The notes: generated by a model from the letters alone, not told the origin. A stretch of DNA of 64,000 bases from Desulfoscipio geothermicus (GCA_016841205.1 JAENZP010000003.1:1-64000), one strand, 5' to 3'; shown: positions 31,718 to 40,730, counted from the stretch's first letter. Numbers and translations are program-made.

Positions 31718-31813
31718 CGTTCCCCGGCAACCTGGCAATCATGGCAGTAAATTTGCTGCTGTAGACCCATGGCTTTGCGTCACACCCTTTCGGATGTTTT
31801 GCCTTTATCTGGT
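31718..31813 (-). promoter_or_regulatory. Cyclic-di-GMP-I (GEMM) riboswitch
   Basis: Read on the minus strand, the order is AAAGGCAAAAC, the GAAA tetraloop in CCGAAAGG, GACGCAAAGCC, then GGGTCTA, a variable stem with CAGCAG/CTGCC, and finally GCCAGGTTGCCG. These are the conserved core, tetraloop and tetraloop receptor of GEMM-I aptamers. The terminator at 31671-31708 is the expression platform. It controls the RodZ-like HTH gene at 31263-31601. Confidence 0.92.
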
Positions 31814-31966
31814 AATATATTTAATAAATGTAAAAATATCAATATTTATGATCAAACAAATGTTAATATTGTCACATTATATCAGTAACTGTCTTTTAGT
31901 GTATTTTAACACTATCTACCAATGAATTCAACAATTTTTTGTAACCAATAATTTAATGGGCTATCG

Positions 31967-32179
31967 ATGCAAATTATACAAAAATCCTTCAATTATGCTT
32001 TTGTCAAAGGGATTAAATTTTTTTCTTTGGCTGATGGAAATATAACGTTTTCCTTTTCCGATGACGACATTTTAAATGGTTACGTTGGGGCAAAAATACT
32101 TAATCTTTATGATGAATTAAAAAAGGCATTAACTTGGTCTTCTAGAATAGGTCTTTCATATGACGTTAGTAAATTATAA
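31967..32179 (+). CDS. Small hypothetical ORF
   Basis: A 70-codon frame (MQIIQKSFNYAFVKGIKFFS, then LADGNITFSFSDDDILNGYV) with no ribosome site. The codon pattern is AT-rich like neighbouring intergenic DNA, unlike the GC-rich genes that follow. It reads like part of a globular protein but I recognise no family. Confidence 0.3.
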   Translation: MQIIQKSFNYAFVKGIKFFSLADGNITFSFSDDDILNGYVGAKILNLYDELKKALTWSSRIGLSYDVSKL

Positions 32180-32238
32180 ATTAATAAAACCAATAAACAA
32201 CTGCTGAACATTTCATCTTAATAACTGAGGGTGTAGCA

Positions 32239-33366
32239 ATGATCAAACTTATGCATTTGGCGGACCTTCATCAGGGTTGGGAGCCAAAATACTTACCTGA
32301 CGACAAAAAGAGTATCCGCCGGAGAGAACGGGATCAGCTGCTTCAGAAAGCTGTCGACTACGTACTGGCACCGGGCAATGGCATCCAAGGGATACTCATT
32401 GTTGGGGATTTGTTTGAAAAATACAAACCGGAGGACGCTCTGGTGCGTGAAACCATGCGGCAGCTGAGCCGCCTGACTGCTCAGGGCATGCTGGTGGTCA
32501 CTATTCCGGGCAACCATGATGAAATCACCTACCGGGAGTCAGTCTACCGCACGCAGGGCACAGCCTGGCCGGGGATTCTAGTGACCAATCCAATGCCGGA
32601 ACATTGCCTGAGCCATACGCTCGAGGGCACAACCGTACATATCTACTCCCTGGCTTACACTGGCGGTCTCACCAAAACTGCCGCCCTTGATGATTTTCCG
32701 TGTCTCGCTGAGCCGGGCTTCCATATCGGCGCCTTCCACGGTTCGCTGGACTGGGAGGGGCTTGGTGATCGAAGCCTGTCGCTCAATTCGGCCAGGCTGT
32801 CAAGCGCAGGCTATCACTACATAGCGCTGGGCCACTACCACCAATTCAGCAGCAAAGCCATCGGCAGTAGCCTGGCTGTTTACCCGGGCGCGGTGGAATT
32901 CAAAAGCTTCAGCGATTCGGGAGCAGGCCACTTTACCATTGTCTGCTGGGATGGCAGCCAGGTCACCCTGGAAAAACCGCCTGTTGCGCTCAGGCCCTGG
33001 CAGAGCCTTACTCTGGATGTGTCCCTGGTCGAAAATTACCAGGCCCTTAAAACCCGCTGCCTGAGCTGCGCCGATCCGGGAATAATGCTTCAGTTAACTT
33101 TGACCGGCACGCCCAGGTTCCATATCCAGGAGGAGCAACTGCTGGAAGATTTGGCAGGGGCCTTTTTCTACCTGGAATTGAGCAATGCAGCACGGTATTT
33201 CTCAGACAGTTTTTTAGACGCCGTATCCGGTGAACCTACTATCCGGGGACTGTTCACCAGGCGGATTCGGGAGCGGCTGGCCGCAACCAGTGATGAACGG
33301 GAACGAAAGGTGCTGGAGCAAGCGCTGCTGCAGGGCCTAGCGGCGCTTGAAGGAGACGTCGGCTGA
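32239..33366 (+). CDS. SbcD/Mre11-like exonuclease (YhaO type)
   Basis: A 375-residue metallophosphoesterase that, with the adjacent ATPase, processes DNA ends. Metal-binding motifs are in order: MHLADLHQGW (D, H), LIVGDLFEKYKP (GD), TIPGNHDE (GNHD), GAFHGSLDW and ALGHYHQF (GHxH). The C-terminal capping region is variable. ATG 32239 follows GAGGGTGTAGCA. The stop overlaps the start of the SbcC-like gene (TGATG), so the two are translationally coupled. Markedly GC-richer than flanking DNA, hinting at acquisition from a GC-rich donor. Confidence 0.88.
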   Translation: MIKLMHLADLHQGWEPKYLPDDKKSIRRRERDQLLQKAVDYVLAPGNGIQGILIVGDLFEKYKPEDALVRETMRQLSRLTAQGMLVVTIPGNHDEITYRESVYRTQGTAWPGILVTNPMPEHCLSHTLEGTTVHIYSLAYTGGLTKTAALDDFPCLAEPGFHIGAFHGSLDWEGLGDRSLSLNSARLSSAGYHYIALGHYHQFSSKAIGSSLAVYPGAVEFKSFSDSGAGHFTIVCWDGSQVTLEKPPVALRPWQSLTLDVSLVENYQALKTRCLSCADPGIMLQLTLTGTPRFHIQEEQLLEDLAGAFFYLELSNAARYFSDSFLDAVSGEPTIRGLFTRRIRERLAATSDERERKVLEQALLQGLAALEGDVG

Positions 33367-36300
33367 TGGCAGGAAACACTGTTGTTTTTGAAAAACTCAT
33401 TCTGCAGGGTTTTGGACCCTACCGGGAAGCAACGACCTTTAATTTTACGCCGGAGGTCAACGGGTATATAGCCGCCAATGAAGCAGGCAAGACCTCCATG
33501 ATGGCGGGTTTGCTGGCTACCATCTTTGGCCTGACCCACCGCCATCGTGGTGTATCCGCCTTTAACCTGGACAGGTTCCGCAACTGGGATCAGCCTGCCG
33601 CTTGTCGCGGCGAATTATTTTTGTCCTCCGCCGGCAAAAGGTATCAGCTACAGCGTGATTTTGATACCCACCACATAGCGCTCTGGGAACTGTCGGACGA
33701 GCTGTCCCCTCGCCGGCTGGTGGTGGAAGGGCAGCACAACCCGGAGGCCCGCAAGCCTCTGCGAAGCTATGAAGAAGCAGTGCACCGGATTCTGGGCATC
33801 AGCCGCCAGGAGCTTTTTGAAGCTACCTTCTTTGTAGCCCAGCCCTTGCCGGAAGTAAGCCAGATCAGCGCTGACCTCCAGGGTCTGCTGGCGGGAGGCA
33901 AAGGCGCTTCTTTTCAGGATGCGTTAGCAGGGCTGCTGGCCAAGCTGAAAATTCTGACCAAATACACCGGCCCCAACCACCGGGGAATCACTGGCAGAAA
34001 CATGAGCAAAGACGGTGTCCTAGAGCAGCTGGCGGAGCAGCTCCAAGCCCTGCAGGAGCAAATAACCGCCGGCCAGCAGGCCGCTGATAGCTTGATCGAT
34101 GTCCAGCTCAATGTTAGAGAAATTGAAGAAGAGCTCAGCCAGGCCCGCAAGGCTTTGGAGCAAAAAAACAGCGCCCGGCAGGCCTGGTCAGGCTGGCAGC
34201 TGCTGGCCAGCCAGTACGCCGCGGCTGCTAGAGAACGCGCTAATTTAGACTCTGCCCTAGTAGAAGTGAATAAATTAACGAATGAATTGGCTGAGTTAGA
34301 AAAAGCTTTGCAGGCGCAATACCTGGAGTTTGCCAATGCCTGCCCGGAGCTGGCAGAAGGCCTTGAAAAACTGATCTATCTAAACCAGGAAATCGGGAAG
34401 GCTACTGAAGCGGCCGGGAACTGGCCGGACAGCCAGCAGCAGCGGCTCGAGAGACTCTCAGAGTTGGCTGCCTTAATTGATAAATACCGGGGCTGGGACC
34501 TGCTTGGCGCTGACCCGGCCGAAAAAATCAGGGGGACTCGGCGCACTGCTGCAGTCTGTATAAAGAGTTGGGCAGCCTTTCAGGCTGACCGCAAAAAATT
34601 AACCGTCATAAACCGGCGGCTGACAGACCGCTACGGTCTTTTTAGCGCAGCCACTGCAAGCGAGCTGACCACGATCAGCAACATCAGCCAAACCCGGACC
34701 GCTCTGGCTGCGGAAGCAGAAAAAGCCGGACAGGCTTACATAAGTGCGGAACAAAAAGTCAGGGCCTGGGAGGATGCCCTAAGAGAACACCTCGCTAAAT
34801 TCGGCGATTTGAGGGAGCTGCCGGCCCATGCCGCCGAAGCAGCCGCTGCTAAATGGCAGTTGCTTAAAAAACAGCGGGAGCTGGAGAAGCAGCTGCGGGA
34901 GCTTGGTACGCCCCCCAAAGTACCGGTCGGGGTGCGCCTGGCTGGCGGGGCCATCCTGGCTGCAGCTGCCTTTTTCCTGCTGGGTACGGGCAGCCTGATC
35001 ACGCTGGTCTTGGGCCTGGTCCTGGCTTTCCTTATTGGCGCGGCAGGCGTGGGGTTGTTTTACGGCAAAACCAAAGCAGCGCCCAGCGGCAAGCATCAGG
35101 CTGTACAGCGTGAGCTGGCCAGGCTTAAGGAGCAGATGGCTAAATATGATCAGCAGCTCGGCTCTTTTTCCCGGGCGGATGATCTGGAACTGGCCCGGTT
35201 AGTGGAGCGGCTGAAGCATTATGCAGAGGAAGAACGCCGGTTAAGGACCATCCAGGAGGAACTGGCGGCCCTTGACCCGGCTGCTTTAAAACAGCGCTGG
35301 CTGGAAAAGCAGGCAGCCCAGGCCAGCTTCCAGCGCTCCATCAAAAAATTCACCGATGCCTATGTGGATGTTCAGGCAGCCTATCAAGAGTGGAGAGATT
35401 TGGCCAAAGAGCAGCAGCGGCTGGCAGCTGCGGTCGATCAATTCGCTGAGGCGGCCTTTGGCTGCCGGGCAGAAGTGGCCAAGTCAGCCGAGTTAAACAG
35501 CGTCGGCACCGATGAGCAATGGCGCGAGCTGGCCGCTGCCCTGCAAGCCATACTGGGGGAAGAGCTTGTCGGGAGCATCAATAGTATTGGTACACTGGTT
35601 AACCAGCTAGCTGAACTTACCGACGCCTGGTGGCAGGAACGTGAAGCGGAGGCTACTCAGCTGGTTACATTAAGGAAAGAACATGCCACCCTGCAGCATC
35701 AGCTGGCTACCACCGAAAAACTAATCGAGGTTGAAAAGGGGAAAATAGCCCGGCTGCAGCAAGAGCAGCGAGCATGGAATGAAAAGTTGGACCCGGTGCT
35801 GCAAGTCAATGGAAACAGCCCAGAGCAGGCCCTGCGGAAATATAAAAAGCGCCTGGAGCAGGTTAGACTTAAAGATGACGCTAACACTAAGCTGGAAACT
35901 TTACTGAACAATTATCAAGCCGCCGGTATGGGCCAGCTGATGGCTAAATATCAGCTCGCCAATGACGAGGTGGCCAGCCGAATGCTGCAGTGGCAGCAGC
36001 ACACGGATAAATTTCCAGGTCTGCCGGCGCCGGCCCAGGCGAGTGATCCGGGATTAGTGCAGCAAAAAATGCGGGAAACCGAGGCAGCCATCCAGGCTAT
36101 CGGAGATAATATCAGTGTTTTAGATACCCGGAGATCGGTACTCTACCGCCAGTTGGCCCGGTTGGAGGGCGTAAACCCGATCAATATCGCTGCCGCTGAG
36201 GTGGAAATCCAGGAATTAAAAGCAGAGCAAGCCCGCCTGGAGCTGCAGGCCGATGCTCTTGCTATAGCCTACCGGGAGCTTAGCGCAGCTATTACTGAGT

Positions 36301-36683
36301 ACCAGCAAACCTACCAGAAACGGTTGGAAGATCAAGCCACGGCATACTGCCGGGAGATCTCGAGCGTGCCTGACCGGCAGATTGTGTTGGATGATCAGTT
36401 AAACCTGGGCATCAAGGAAAGCGGGTGTCCAATCACCATGGAAAGCCTGAGCAAAGGTGCCCGTGACCAGGTCTACCTGTCACTGAGGTTTGCCATTGCT
36501 GATCTTTTGGCGGAAGAGTTAAAATTGCCCTTGATCTTTGACGACCCTTTCACCAGCACTGACGCTGTAAGATTGGTAAGAATACAAGCGATCCTGGAAA
36601 GTCAGGCACCTGAACGTCAATTCTTCATCTTGGCCCATGCTGATCATTATACCAGTTGGGGTAAGGCTATTGACATCAGCTAA
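33366..36683 (+). CDS. SbcC/Rad50-like ATPase (YhaN type)
   Basis: A 1105-residue SMC-like ATPase, partner of the upstream nuclease. The N terminus has the modified Walker A (AANEAGKTS, about 38-46). Long Glu/Gln/Ala/Leu-rich coiled coils fill about 190-500 and 590-1000. The signature LSKGARDQVYLSLRFA and Walker B LKLPLIFDDPFTS lie at the C terminus. Near residues 520-565 are two adjacent hydrophobic segments (LAGGAILAAAAFFLLGTG; LITLVLGLVLAFLIGAAGVG), making a membrane hairpin at the coiled-coil tip, as in YhaN proteins. No zinc-hook CxxC is seen. This would tether the complex to the membrane. Confidence 0.88.
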   Translation: MAGNTVVFEKLILQGFGPYREATTFNFTPEVNGYIAANEAGKTSMMAGLLATIFGLTHRHRGVSAFNLDRFRNWDQPAACRGELFLSSAGKRYQLQRDFDTHHIALWELSDELSPRRLVVEGQHNPEARKPLRSYEEAVHRILGISRQELFEATFFVAQPLPEVSQISADLQGLLAGGKGASFQDALAGLLAKLKILTKYTGPNHRGITGRNMSKDGVLEQLAEQLQALQEQITAGQQAADSLIDVQLNVREIEEELSQARKALEQKNSARQAWSGWQLLASQYAAAARERANLDSALVEVNKLTNELAELEKALQAQYLEFANACPELAEGLEKLIYLNQEIGKATEAAGNWPDSQQQRLERLSELAALIDKYRGWDLLGADPAEKIRGTRRTAAVCIKSWAAFQADRKKLTVINRRLTDRYGLFSAATASELTTISNISQTRTALAAEAEKAGQAYISAEQKVRAWEDALREHLAKFGDLRELPAHAAEAAAAKWQLLKKQRELEKQLRELGTPPKVPVGVRLAGGAILAAAAFFLLGTGSLITLVLGLVLAFLIGAAGVGLFYGKTKAAPSGKHQAVQRELARLKEQMAKYDQQLGSFSRADDLELARLVERLKHYAEEERRLRTIQEELAALDPAALKQRWLEKQAAQASFQRSIKKFTDAYVDVQAAYQEWRDLAKEQQRLAAAVDQFAEAAFGCRAEVAKSAELNSVGTDEQWRELAAALQAILGEELVGSINSIGTLVNQLAELTDAWWQEREAEATQLVTLRKEHATLQHQLATTEKLIEVEKGKIARLQQEQRAWNEKLDPVLQVNGNSPEQALRKYKKRLEQVRLKDDANTKLETLLNNYQAAGMGQLMAKYQLANDEVASRMLQWQQHTDKFPGLPAPAQASDPGLVQQKMRETEAAIQAIGDNISVLDTRRSVLYRQLARLEGVNPINIAAAEVEIQELKAEQARLELQADALAIAYRELSAAITEYQQTYQKRLEDQATAYCREISSVPDRQIVLDDQLNLGIKESGCPITMESLSKGARDQVYLSLRFAIADLLAEELKLPLIFDDPFTSTDAVRLVRIQAILESQAPERQFFILAHADHYTSWGKAIDIS

Positions 36684-36687
36684 CAAA

Positions 36688-36915
36688 TTATAATTCATTA
36701 TTGTCGTTTATTGGTGGTAAATTATTTTTCCCGATCAACTTTATTAATTCATCCATCTTTTCTATCATTTCTCTATCATTTTGATTCTTTTCCTTCATAA
36801 AGTTAATTGCCGTTAAAACAAAATATATGCTTGAAGTAGCACCAAGCCAAAATATAATAATACGAATAAAAAGGTACTGCCGGCAAACGTTTTTTATACC
36901 CCCCTTCCAAACCAT
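36688..36915 (-). CDS. Small single-pass membrane protein
   Basis: A 75-codon frame with one membrane segment (FIRIIIFWLGATSSIYFVLT, about 16-38) and a charged C-terminal helix (EKNQNDREMIEKMDELIKLI). ATG 36915 lacks a clear ribosome site. It converges on the SbcC-like gene, ending four bases from its stop. Unknown function. Confidence 0.4.
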   Translation of the reverse strand: MVWKGGIKNVCRQYLFIRIIIFWLGATSSIYFVLTAINFMKEKNQNDREMIEKMDELIKLIGKNNLPPINDNNEL

Positions 36916-36979
36916 TTAAATAGTAGTATTTCTGCATGATAACAGACATACTACACAGTTTATAACAAAATGTACAACA

Positions 36980-36997
36980 GGAGCCTAATGAGGCTCC
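36980..36997 (-). terminator. Short hairpin downstream of the FAD oxidoreductase
   Basis: GGAGCC (36980-36985) pairs with GGCTCC (36992-36997) around six bases, 29 bases past the stop at 37026. The T-run is better on the plus strand, so it may be bidirectional. Confidence 0.5.
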
Positions 36998-37025
36998 TTT
37001 CATTATATATCTTTACCTGTAATAT

Positions 37026-38153
37026 TTACCTATCTACTAAATCTCCAACCATACTGGCCAAACTTAGTGATGAAGTTAAACCAGGCGATTCAATTCCAAT
37101 TAAATTGATCAACCCCTCAAAGCCACAGTCAACCTCATGCTTAACCGCAAAATCCTGCACAGGGTCCCCTGGTCCCTGTATCTTGGGTCTGATGCCGGCC
37201 ATATCGGGATGCAGGTCTGCAAAATCAACAAAGGGCAGGTAAGTTTTTATAGAATTATAAAATTCTAAAGCATGACCCTCATCAACACTATAATCTAGAT
37301 TATCAACATAAAAGGCGTTAGGACCAAACCTTAACCGGCCATCCAGGGTTTTAGTGGCATGAATTCCCAGACCCTTTAATTCTTTCAATGGCGGGGGATA
37401 AACCAGCCGGCTAACCAGGCTAGACTTGGCATTAGAAACGCCAAAATATTCCCCTTTACAAGGATAGATTCGGTAGGCAGCCTGATCAATATCCATCCCT
37501 AACCAGGACGGGATTTTATCAGCGCCTAAACCAGCGCAGTTAATTAACCATTTACATAAAATCTTGTCTTTGCGACCATCGGGGCCGCGGTAAGTTACTT
37601 GATAGCCATTGCTTCCATACTCAACCATAGTAACTTCATGATTATAGGCAAACATTGTCCCTTGTTGACGTGCCAGCCATTCCAAACGTGACATTAAACT
37701 GTGTGAATCGATAATTCCTGTTGAGGGGGATAAAACAGCCGCTACCGCTTTAATGTGCGGTTCTAATTTCCTTGCCTGGTCTGCGTTAAGCAGTTCCAGG
37801 TCGAAAACCTTGTTATCCAACCCCTTTATTAAAATAGACTCCAATACCGGTATTTCTTCTTCAGTCCGGGCAATGATTAATTTACCCAGGCGGTTATGTG
37901 GTATATCCCATTCCTCACAGAACCGGTATAAACGTTTATTGCCGTCAACACATAATTTGGCTTTGAGGCTGCCGGTAGGATAATATATCCCCCCATGAAT
38001 AACTTCACTGTTCCGGCTCGATGTCTCCTGGCCAAACTTATTATGCCGTTCTACAAGCACGATTGATTTATCTTCAAATTTACCTGATAACTCAGAGGCA
38101 ACTGCTAAACCAACCACACCTGCACCTATAATTGCAATGTCAACTTGTTTCAT
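37026..38153 (-). CDS. FAD-dependent oxidoreductase, LhgO/L-2-hydroxyglutarate oxidase family
   Basis: A 375-residue flavoprotein. The FAD-binding Rossmann motif is at the extreme N terminus (DIAIIGAGVVGLAVASELSG, about 5-24), followed by VLVERHNKFGQETSSRNSEV (about 33-52). The ligand contacts resemble L-2-hydroxyglutarate dehydrogenase: HGGIYYP, SPSTGIIDSHSLM and GIRPKIQGPGDP near the C terminus. Members of the DAO superfamily also include glycerol-3-phosphate dehydrogenases, so the substrate is presumptive. ATG 38153 has only AAAGG upstream. It appears monocistronic. Confidence 0.8.
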   Translation of the reverse strand: MKQVDIAIIGAGVVGLAVASELSGKFEDKSIVLVERHNKFGQETSSRNSEVIHGGIYYPTGSLKAKLCVDGNKRLYRFCEEWDIPHNRLGKLIIARTEEEIPVLESILIKGLDNKVFDLELLNADQARKLEPHIKAVAAVLSPSTGIIDSHSLMSRLEWLARQQGTMFAYNHEVTMVEYGSNGYQVTYRGPDGRKDKILCKWLINCAGLGADKIPSWLGMDIDQAAYRIYPCKGEYFGVSNAKSSLVSRLVYPPPLKELKGLGIHATKTLDGRLRFGPNAFYVDNLDYSVDEGHALEFYNSIKTYLPFVDFADLHPDMAGIRPKIQGPGDPVQDFAVKHEVDCGFEGLINLIGIESPGLTSSLSLASMVGDLVDR

Positions 38154-38275
38154 CTATATAAACCTTTCAGTATTCTTATATTACTTTTTTAAATTATAGC
38201 ATACTTATTTATTCTGTTCCGTTTAAGTTTTCCCCTAATACAATAGGAAATTGCTTTCCGTCAGATCCGATTAGC

Positions 38276-38375
38276 CGGTTTTTCAAAGGCTTGGAGAGCG
38301 CTGCCAAAGAAGCCCTTAATCCAAGTGCAATTCCGGCTGCTGGCAAATAGCCCTATAGATACAGGCACAACCATT
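38276..38375. repeat. Diverged about 100-bp repeat, copy 1
   Basis: Shares ggtttttcaaaggct, gagagc/tactgccA, ccaagtg, ccggctgc and gcaaat.gcc with 39757-39860, in order. The two copies flank the mscS gene. Protein-like frames exist on the minus strand of both, so they may be relics of one gene family. Confidence 0.5.
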
Positions 38376-38441
38376 AATAGTAACCGAGCTAGAAATTTCC
38401 ATTAAAGATTGTTGTAGCAAAGCAGCTCTTATATTCCTTTT

Positions 38442-38608
38442 TGTTCTTTAAAAATTCAAAGATGGCTCATTTGACAAGTTAAAATCTAATTGTTATTCTT
38501 AAATAATTAATCAAATAACTTTATTATTTGTTGCAAGTTGGATAGATAGCTTAGTAATCGTTTGAGAAAGATATATATCTTGGTCAAGCGAGGTGAAAGT
38601 TTAATTAC
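38442..38608 (+). promoter_or_regulatory. Conserved promoter-leader element of mscS
   Basis: About 167 bases that align with 44119-44291 read on the opposite strand, upstream of ablA. Conserved in order are tgttctttaaa, the promoter (TTGACA 38471-38476, 17-base spacer, TATTCT 38494-38499), aattaatca, tttgttg, atagcttagtaatc and the palindrome AAGATATATATCTT (38568-38581), ending in ttaattac. Most of the similarity lies after the likely transcription start, so a leader RNA as well as a shared promoter is implied. Both downstream genes answer osmotic stress. Confidence 0.75.
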
Positions 38609-38629
38609 TTAAATATTAAATAGCTGTAA

Positions 38630-38667
38630 CTCCGGTCCATCCTCATCTGGAAGAGACGACCAAGGAG
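38630..38667 (+). promoter_or_regulatory. Hairpin covering the mscS ribosome site
   Basis: CTCC-GGTC (38630-38637) can pair with GACC (38658-38661) and GGAG (38664-38667), the latter being part of the AAGGAGG ribosome site. This could repress translation until opened, perhaps by the conserved leader upstream. Confidence 0.4.
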
Positions 38668-39621
38668 GTGGGGTTAATTTTTATTGATTTCTGGCAAGAT
38701 GGGTATCAGTTAATCATAAAATACCTCAATGTTAATTTTCAGTTCGTATTAGCTAAATTGTTGTACACCGGTGTTATTTTATTCATTACTTATTTGTTGC
38801 TTAAACTGCGGGTTACTGTTGTTAATAAAATATTTGACCGGTCTACTAACGATATTAATAAAGCCAAAACACTGAAGACGCTGCTGCTTTCGGGAACCCG
38901 CTATATTATTTATATTGTGGCAGTTCTTACTCTGCTGGCCATTTTTGAAATTAACATTACCCCCATGCTGGCCAGTGCCGGTATTGTTGGTTTAGCCGTT
39001 GGTTTTGGTGCGCAAAACCTGGTCAAGGATATTATTACCGGTTTTTTTATCATGTTTGAAGACCAGTTTCATGTGGGTGATTTTATCGAAGTCAACGATC
39101 AGACTGCCGGTACGGTGGAGGAATTGGGTTTGCGCATGACCACTATTAGGGAATGGAGCGGTAAAAAATTCTATATCGCTAATTCGGAAATTAAAACAGT
39201 TAGAAACTATAACCGCGGCCACCTGCGTACCGTCGTTTCTGTCTCAGTACCCTTTGAGGTAAACCTGCAAAGAGTATTTACTACGCTGGAAAAAGTCTGC
39301 CAGAACATCACCAGTATACATGCCGATAAGCTGATTAGACAGCAAGATGGTTCTTTTGTTGAATCCCCCCAGATTTATGGCATTACGGATATTAACAAAG
39401 ATGAGCGGGGGGTGGTGTTCACAGTGATAGCCGTAGTTGATCCCGCTTACTACTGGTTTTTAGAAAGGGAATTTAGGAGAGCAATTTTGGAATATTTCCA
39501 GGCTGCAGGAATTACCATAGCATACCCGCAATTAAATATTAATATTAAAACAGCCCAGAACTTTGAAACTTTGCATGGTACTAGCCAGGGCGGGGCAGTT
39601 GATTCTGAGACTTTGGCTTAA
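38668..39621 (+). CDS. mscS: Mechanosensitive channel of the MscS family
   Basis: A 317-residue small-conductance channel that releases solutes on hypo-osmotic shock. Three membrane helices lie in about residues 20-130. The pore helix is ASAGIVGLAVGFGAQNLVKD (about 103-122), with the Gly/Ala packing pattern of MscS TM3. The beta domain follows (FHVGDFIEVNDQTAGTVEEL). The start is unusual: GTG 38668 overlaps the AAGGAGG site, and the next in-frame candidate with good spacing is an ATT at 38677. A non-canonical AUU start is possible. A conserved promoter-leader shared with ablA lies upstream, linking the gene to osmoadaptation. Confidence 0.88.
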   Translation: MGLIFIDFWQDGYQLIIKYLNVNFQFVLAKLLYTGVILFITYLLLKLRVTVVNKIFDRSTNDINKAKTLKTLLLSGTRYIIYIVAVLTLLAIFEINITPMLASAGIVGLAVGFGAQNLVKDIITGFFIMFEDQFHVGDFIEVNDQTAGTVEELGLRMTTIREWSGKKFYIANSEIKTVRNYNRGHLRTVVSVSVPFEVNLQRVFTTLEKVCQNITSIHADKLIRQQDGSFVESPQIYGITDINKDERGVVFTVIAVVDPAYYWFLEREFRRAILEYFQAAGITIAYPQLNINIKTAQNFETLHGTSQGGAVDSETLA

Positions 39622-39756
39622 AAATGTATAGTACATGTATGTAAATCTAGAAGAAATTATCCATGATATTTTTGTTACGAATTAGCAAAAAAGAAAATTT
39701 GGAAATTGTATTGGGAGGGCGGTAGACTAACAGTTCAGAAAATTTTGTCAGATATA

Positions 39757-39860
39757 CTTAACAGGTTTTTCAAAGGCTTTGAGAGTACTGCCACAACAAC
39801 CCCGAAACCAAGTGTAACCGGCTGCAAGCAAATGGCCATACAGGTACCGGAAAAACACTA
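39757..39860. repeat. Diverged about 100-bp repeat, copy 2
   Basis: Second copy of the element at 38276-38375. The minus strand reads RYLYGHLLAAGYTWFRGCCG, then STLKAFEKPV, which looks protein-derived but is not identified. The 39622-40142 stretch otherwise holds no gene. Confidence 0.5.
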
Positions 39861-40142
39861 CCACAACCGCCCCTAACTAGGGCTGCCACCGTGCGGTAAA
39901 ATCTCCTCAGAGACAATTATTGCATAGGTAATTGAAAACACTGCAATATCTGACTTCCCACCCCAGAAGCCTGCATTCCTTGAAAACAAGTCTAGTTTAA
40001 GCTTGCCCAACACAGTAATATGCTATATAATTTTTTAATAAACATAACACTGGATAATGATGCCGGTCAACCCATACTTCAGATCACGTGCGAATAGATG
40101 GCTATTGGCAGAAGAAATAAGCATATAAAGGAGACGGAAGCT

Positions 40143-40580
40143 ATGATTAAAAAAATACTGGTTGCTTACGACAACGGAGTAAAAGCCCAAAAAATTCTGG
40201 AAACTGCGATTGAGATTGCCAAAGGTTGCCAAACAGAAATTTGCCTTCTAACCTCAGTAAAAATGCCGCATTTTATATCAGACGTCGCTAGTCCTGATAT
40301 GTGTAATGATCTGGAAGAACAAACTCGCCGATATTTTACAGAAATTCATAAAGAAGCTGAAGCCATGATTACCAAAGAAGGTATTCCTGTAAGTTCGGTT
40401 ATCCTTAATGAAAGTCCTGGAGAAGCGCTTGTACGCTATGCTGACCAGGAGAAATTTGACCTGATTGCGATAGGTTCAGCTAACCGGGGAGCCATAGAAA
40501 GGGTGCTCCTGGGGTTAGGTAGTGTGTCTAATTATGTATTGCATCACGCTAAATGTCCAGTCTTGATTATTAAGGACTAA
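40143..40580 (+). CDS. Universal stress protein, UspA family
   Basis: A 145-residue single-domain Usp. ATG 40143 is chosen because AAAGGAGACGGAAGCT precedes it and the family begins MIKKILVAYDNG. The ATP-binding signature G-2x-G-9x-G(S/T) is visible in AIGSANRGAIERVLLGLGSV (about 108-127), so this is an ATP-binding type. It ends HHAKCPVLIIKD. A short copy of its C terminus lies at 54296-54349. Located in the osmotic-stress group between mscS and ablAB, with its own terminator. Confidence 0.9.
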   Translation: MIKKILVAYDNGVKAQKILETAIEIAKGCQTEICLLTSVKMPHFISDVASPDMCNDLEEQTRRYFTEIHKEAEAMITKEGIPVSSVILNESPGEALVRYADQEKFDLIAIGSANRGAIERVLLGLGSVSNYVLHHAKCPVLIIKD

Positions 40581-40692
40581 GTCTAGAGTACCGATTTGTG
40601 CTTAACCATAATTCTGATCTACCTCCGATTTTAGGTCAATTTCAATATTAGTCTAGAAGGGAATGCCATCTTAAATCCTAACCCACAACATT

Positions 40693-40730
40693 AAAATTTA
40701 GCCCCTCTGTTTTCAGGAGGGCTAAATTTT
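40693..40730. terminator. Bidirectional terminator
   Basis: AAAATTTAGCCC (from 40693) pairs with GGGCTAAATTTT (to 40730), with an extra CTC/GAG step inside. It lies between uspA and the convergent HPP gene and can end both. Confidence 0.85.

Noticed and set aside
36803-37003. 66-codon minus-strand ORF
   Set aside because: Overlaps the small membrane protein frame and the terminator; no start signal.
38442-38608. ydaO-type c-di-AMP riboswitch before mscS
   Set aside because: The GC-rich conserved core expected for that class is not readable; the leader is AT-rich and its conserved blocks differ.
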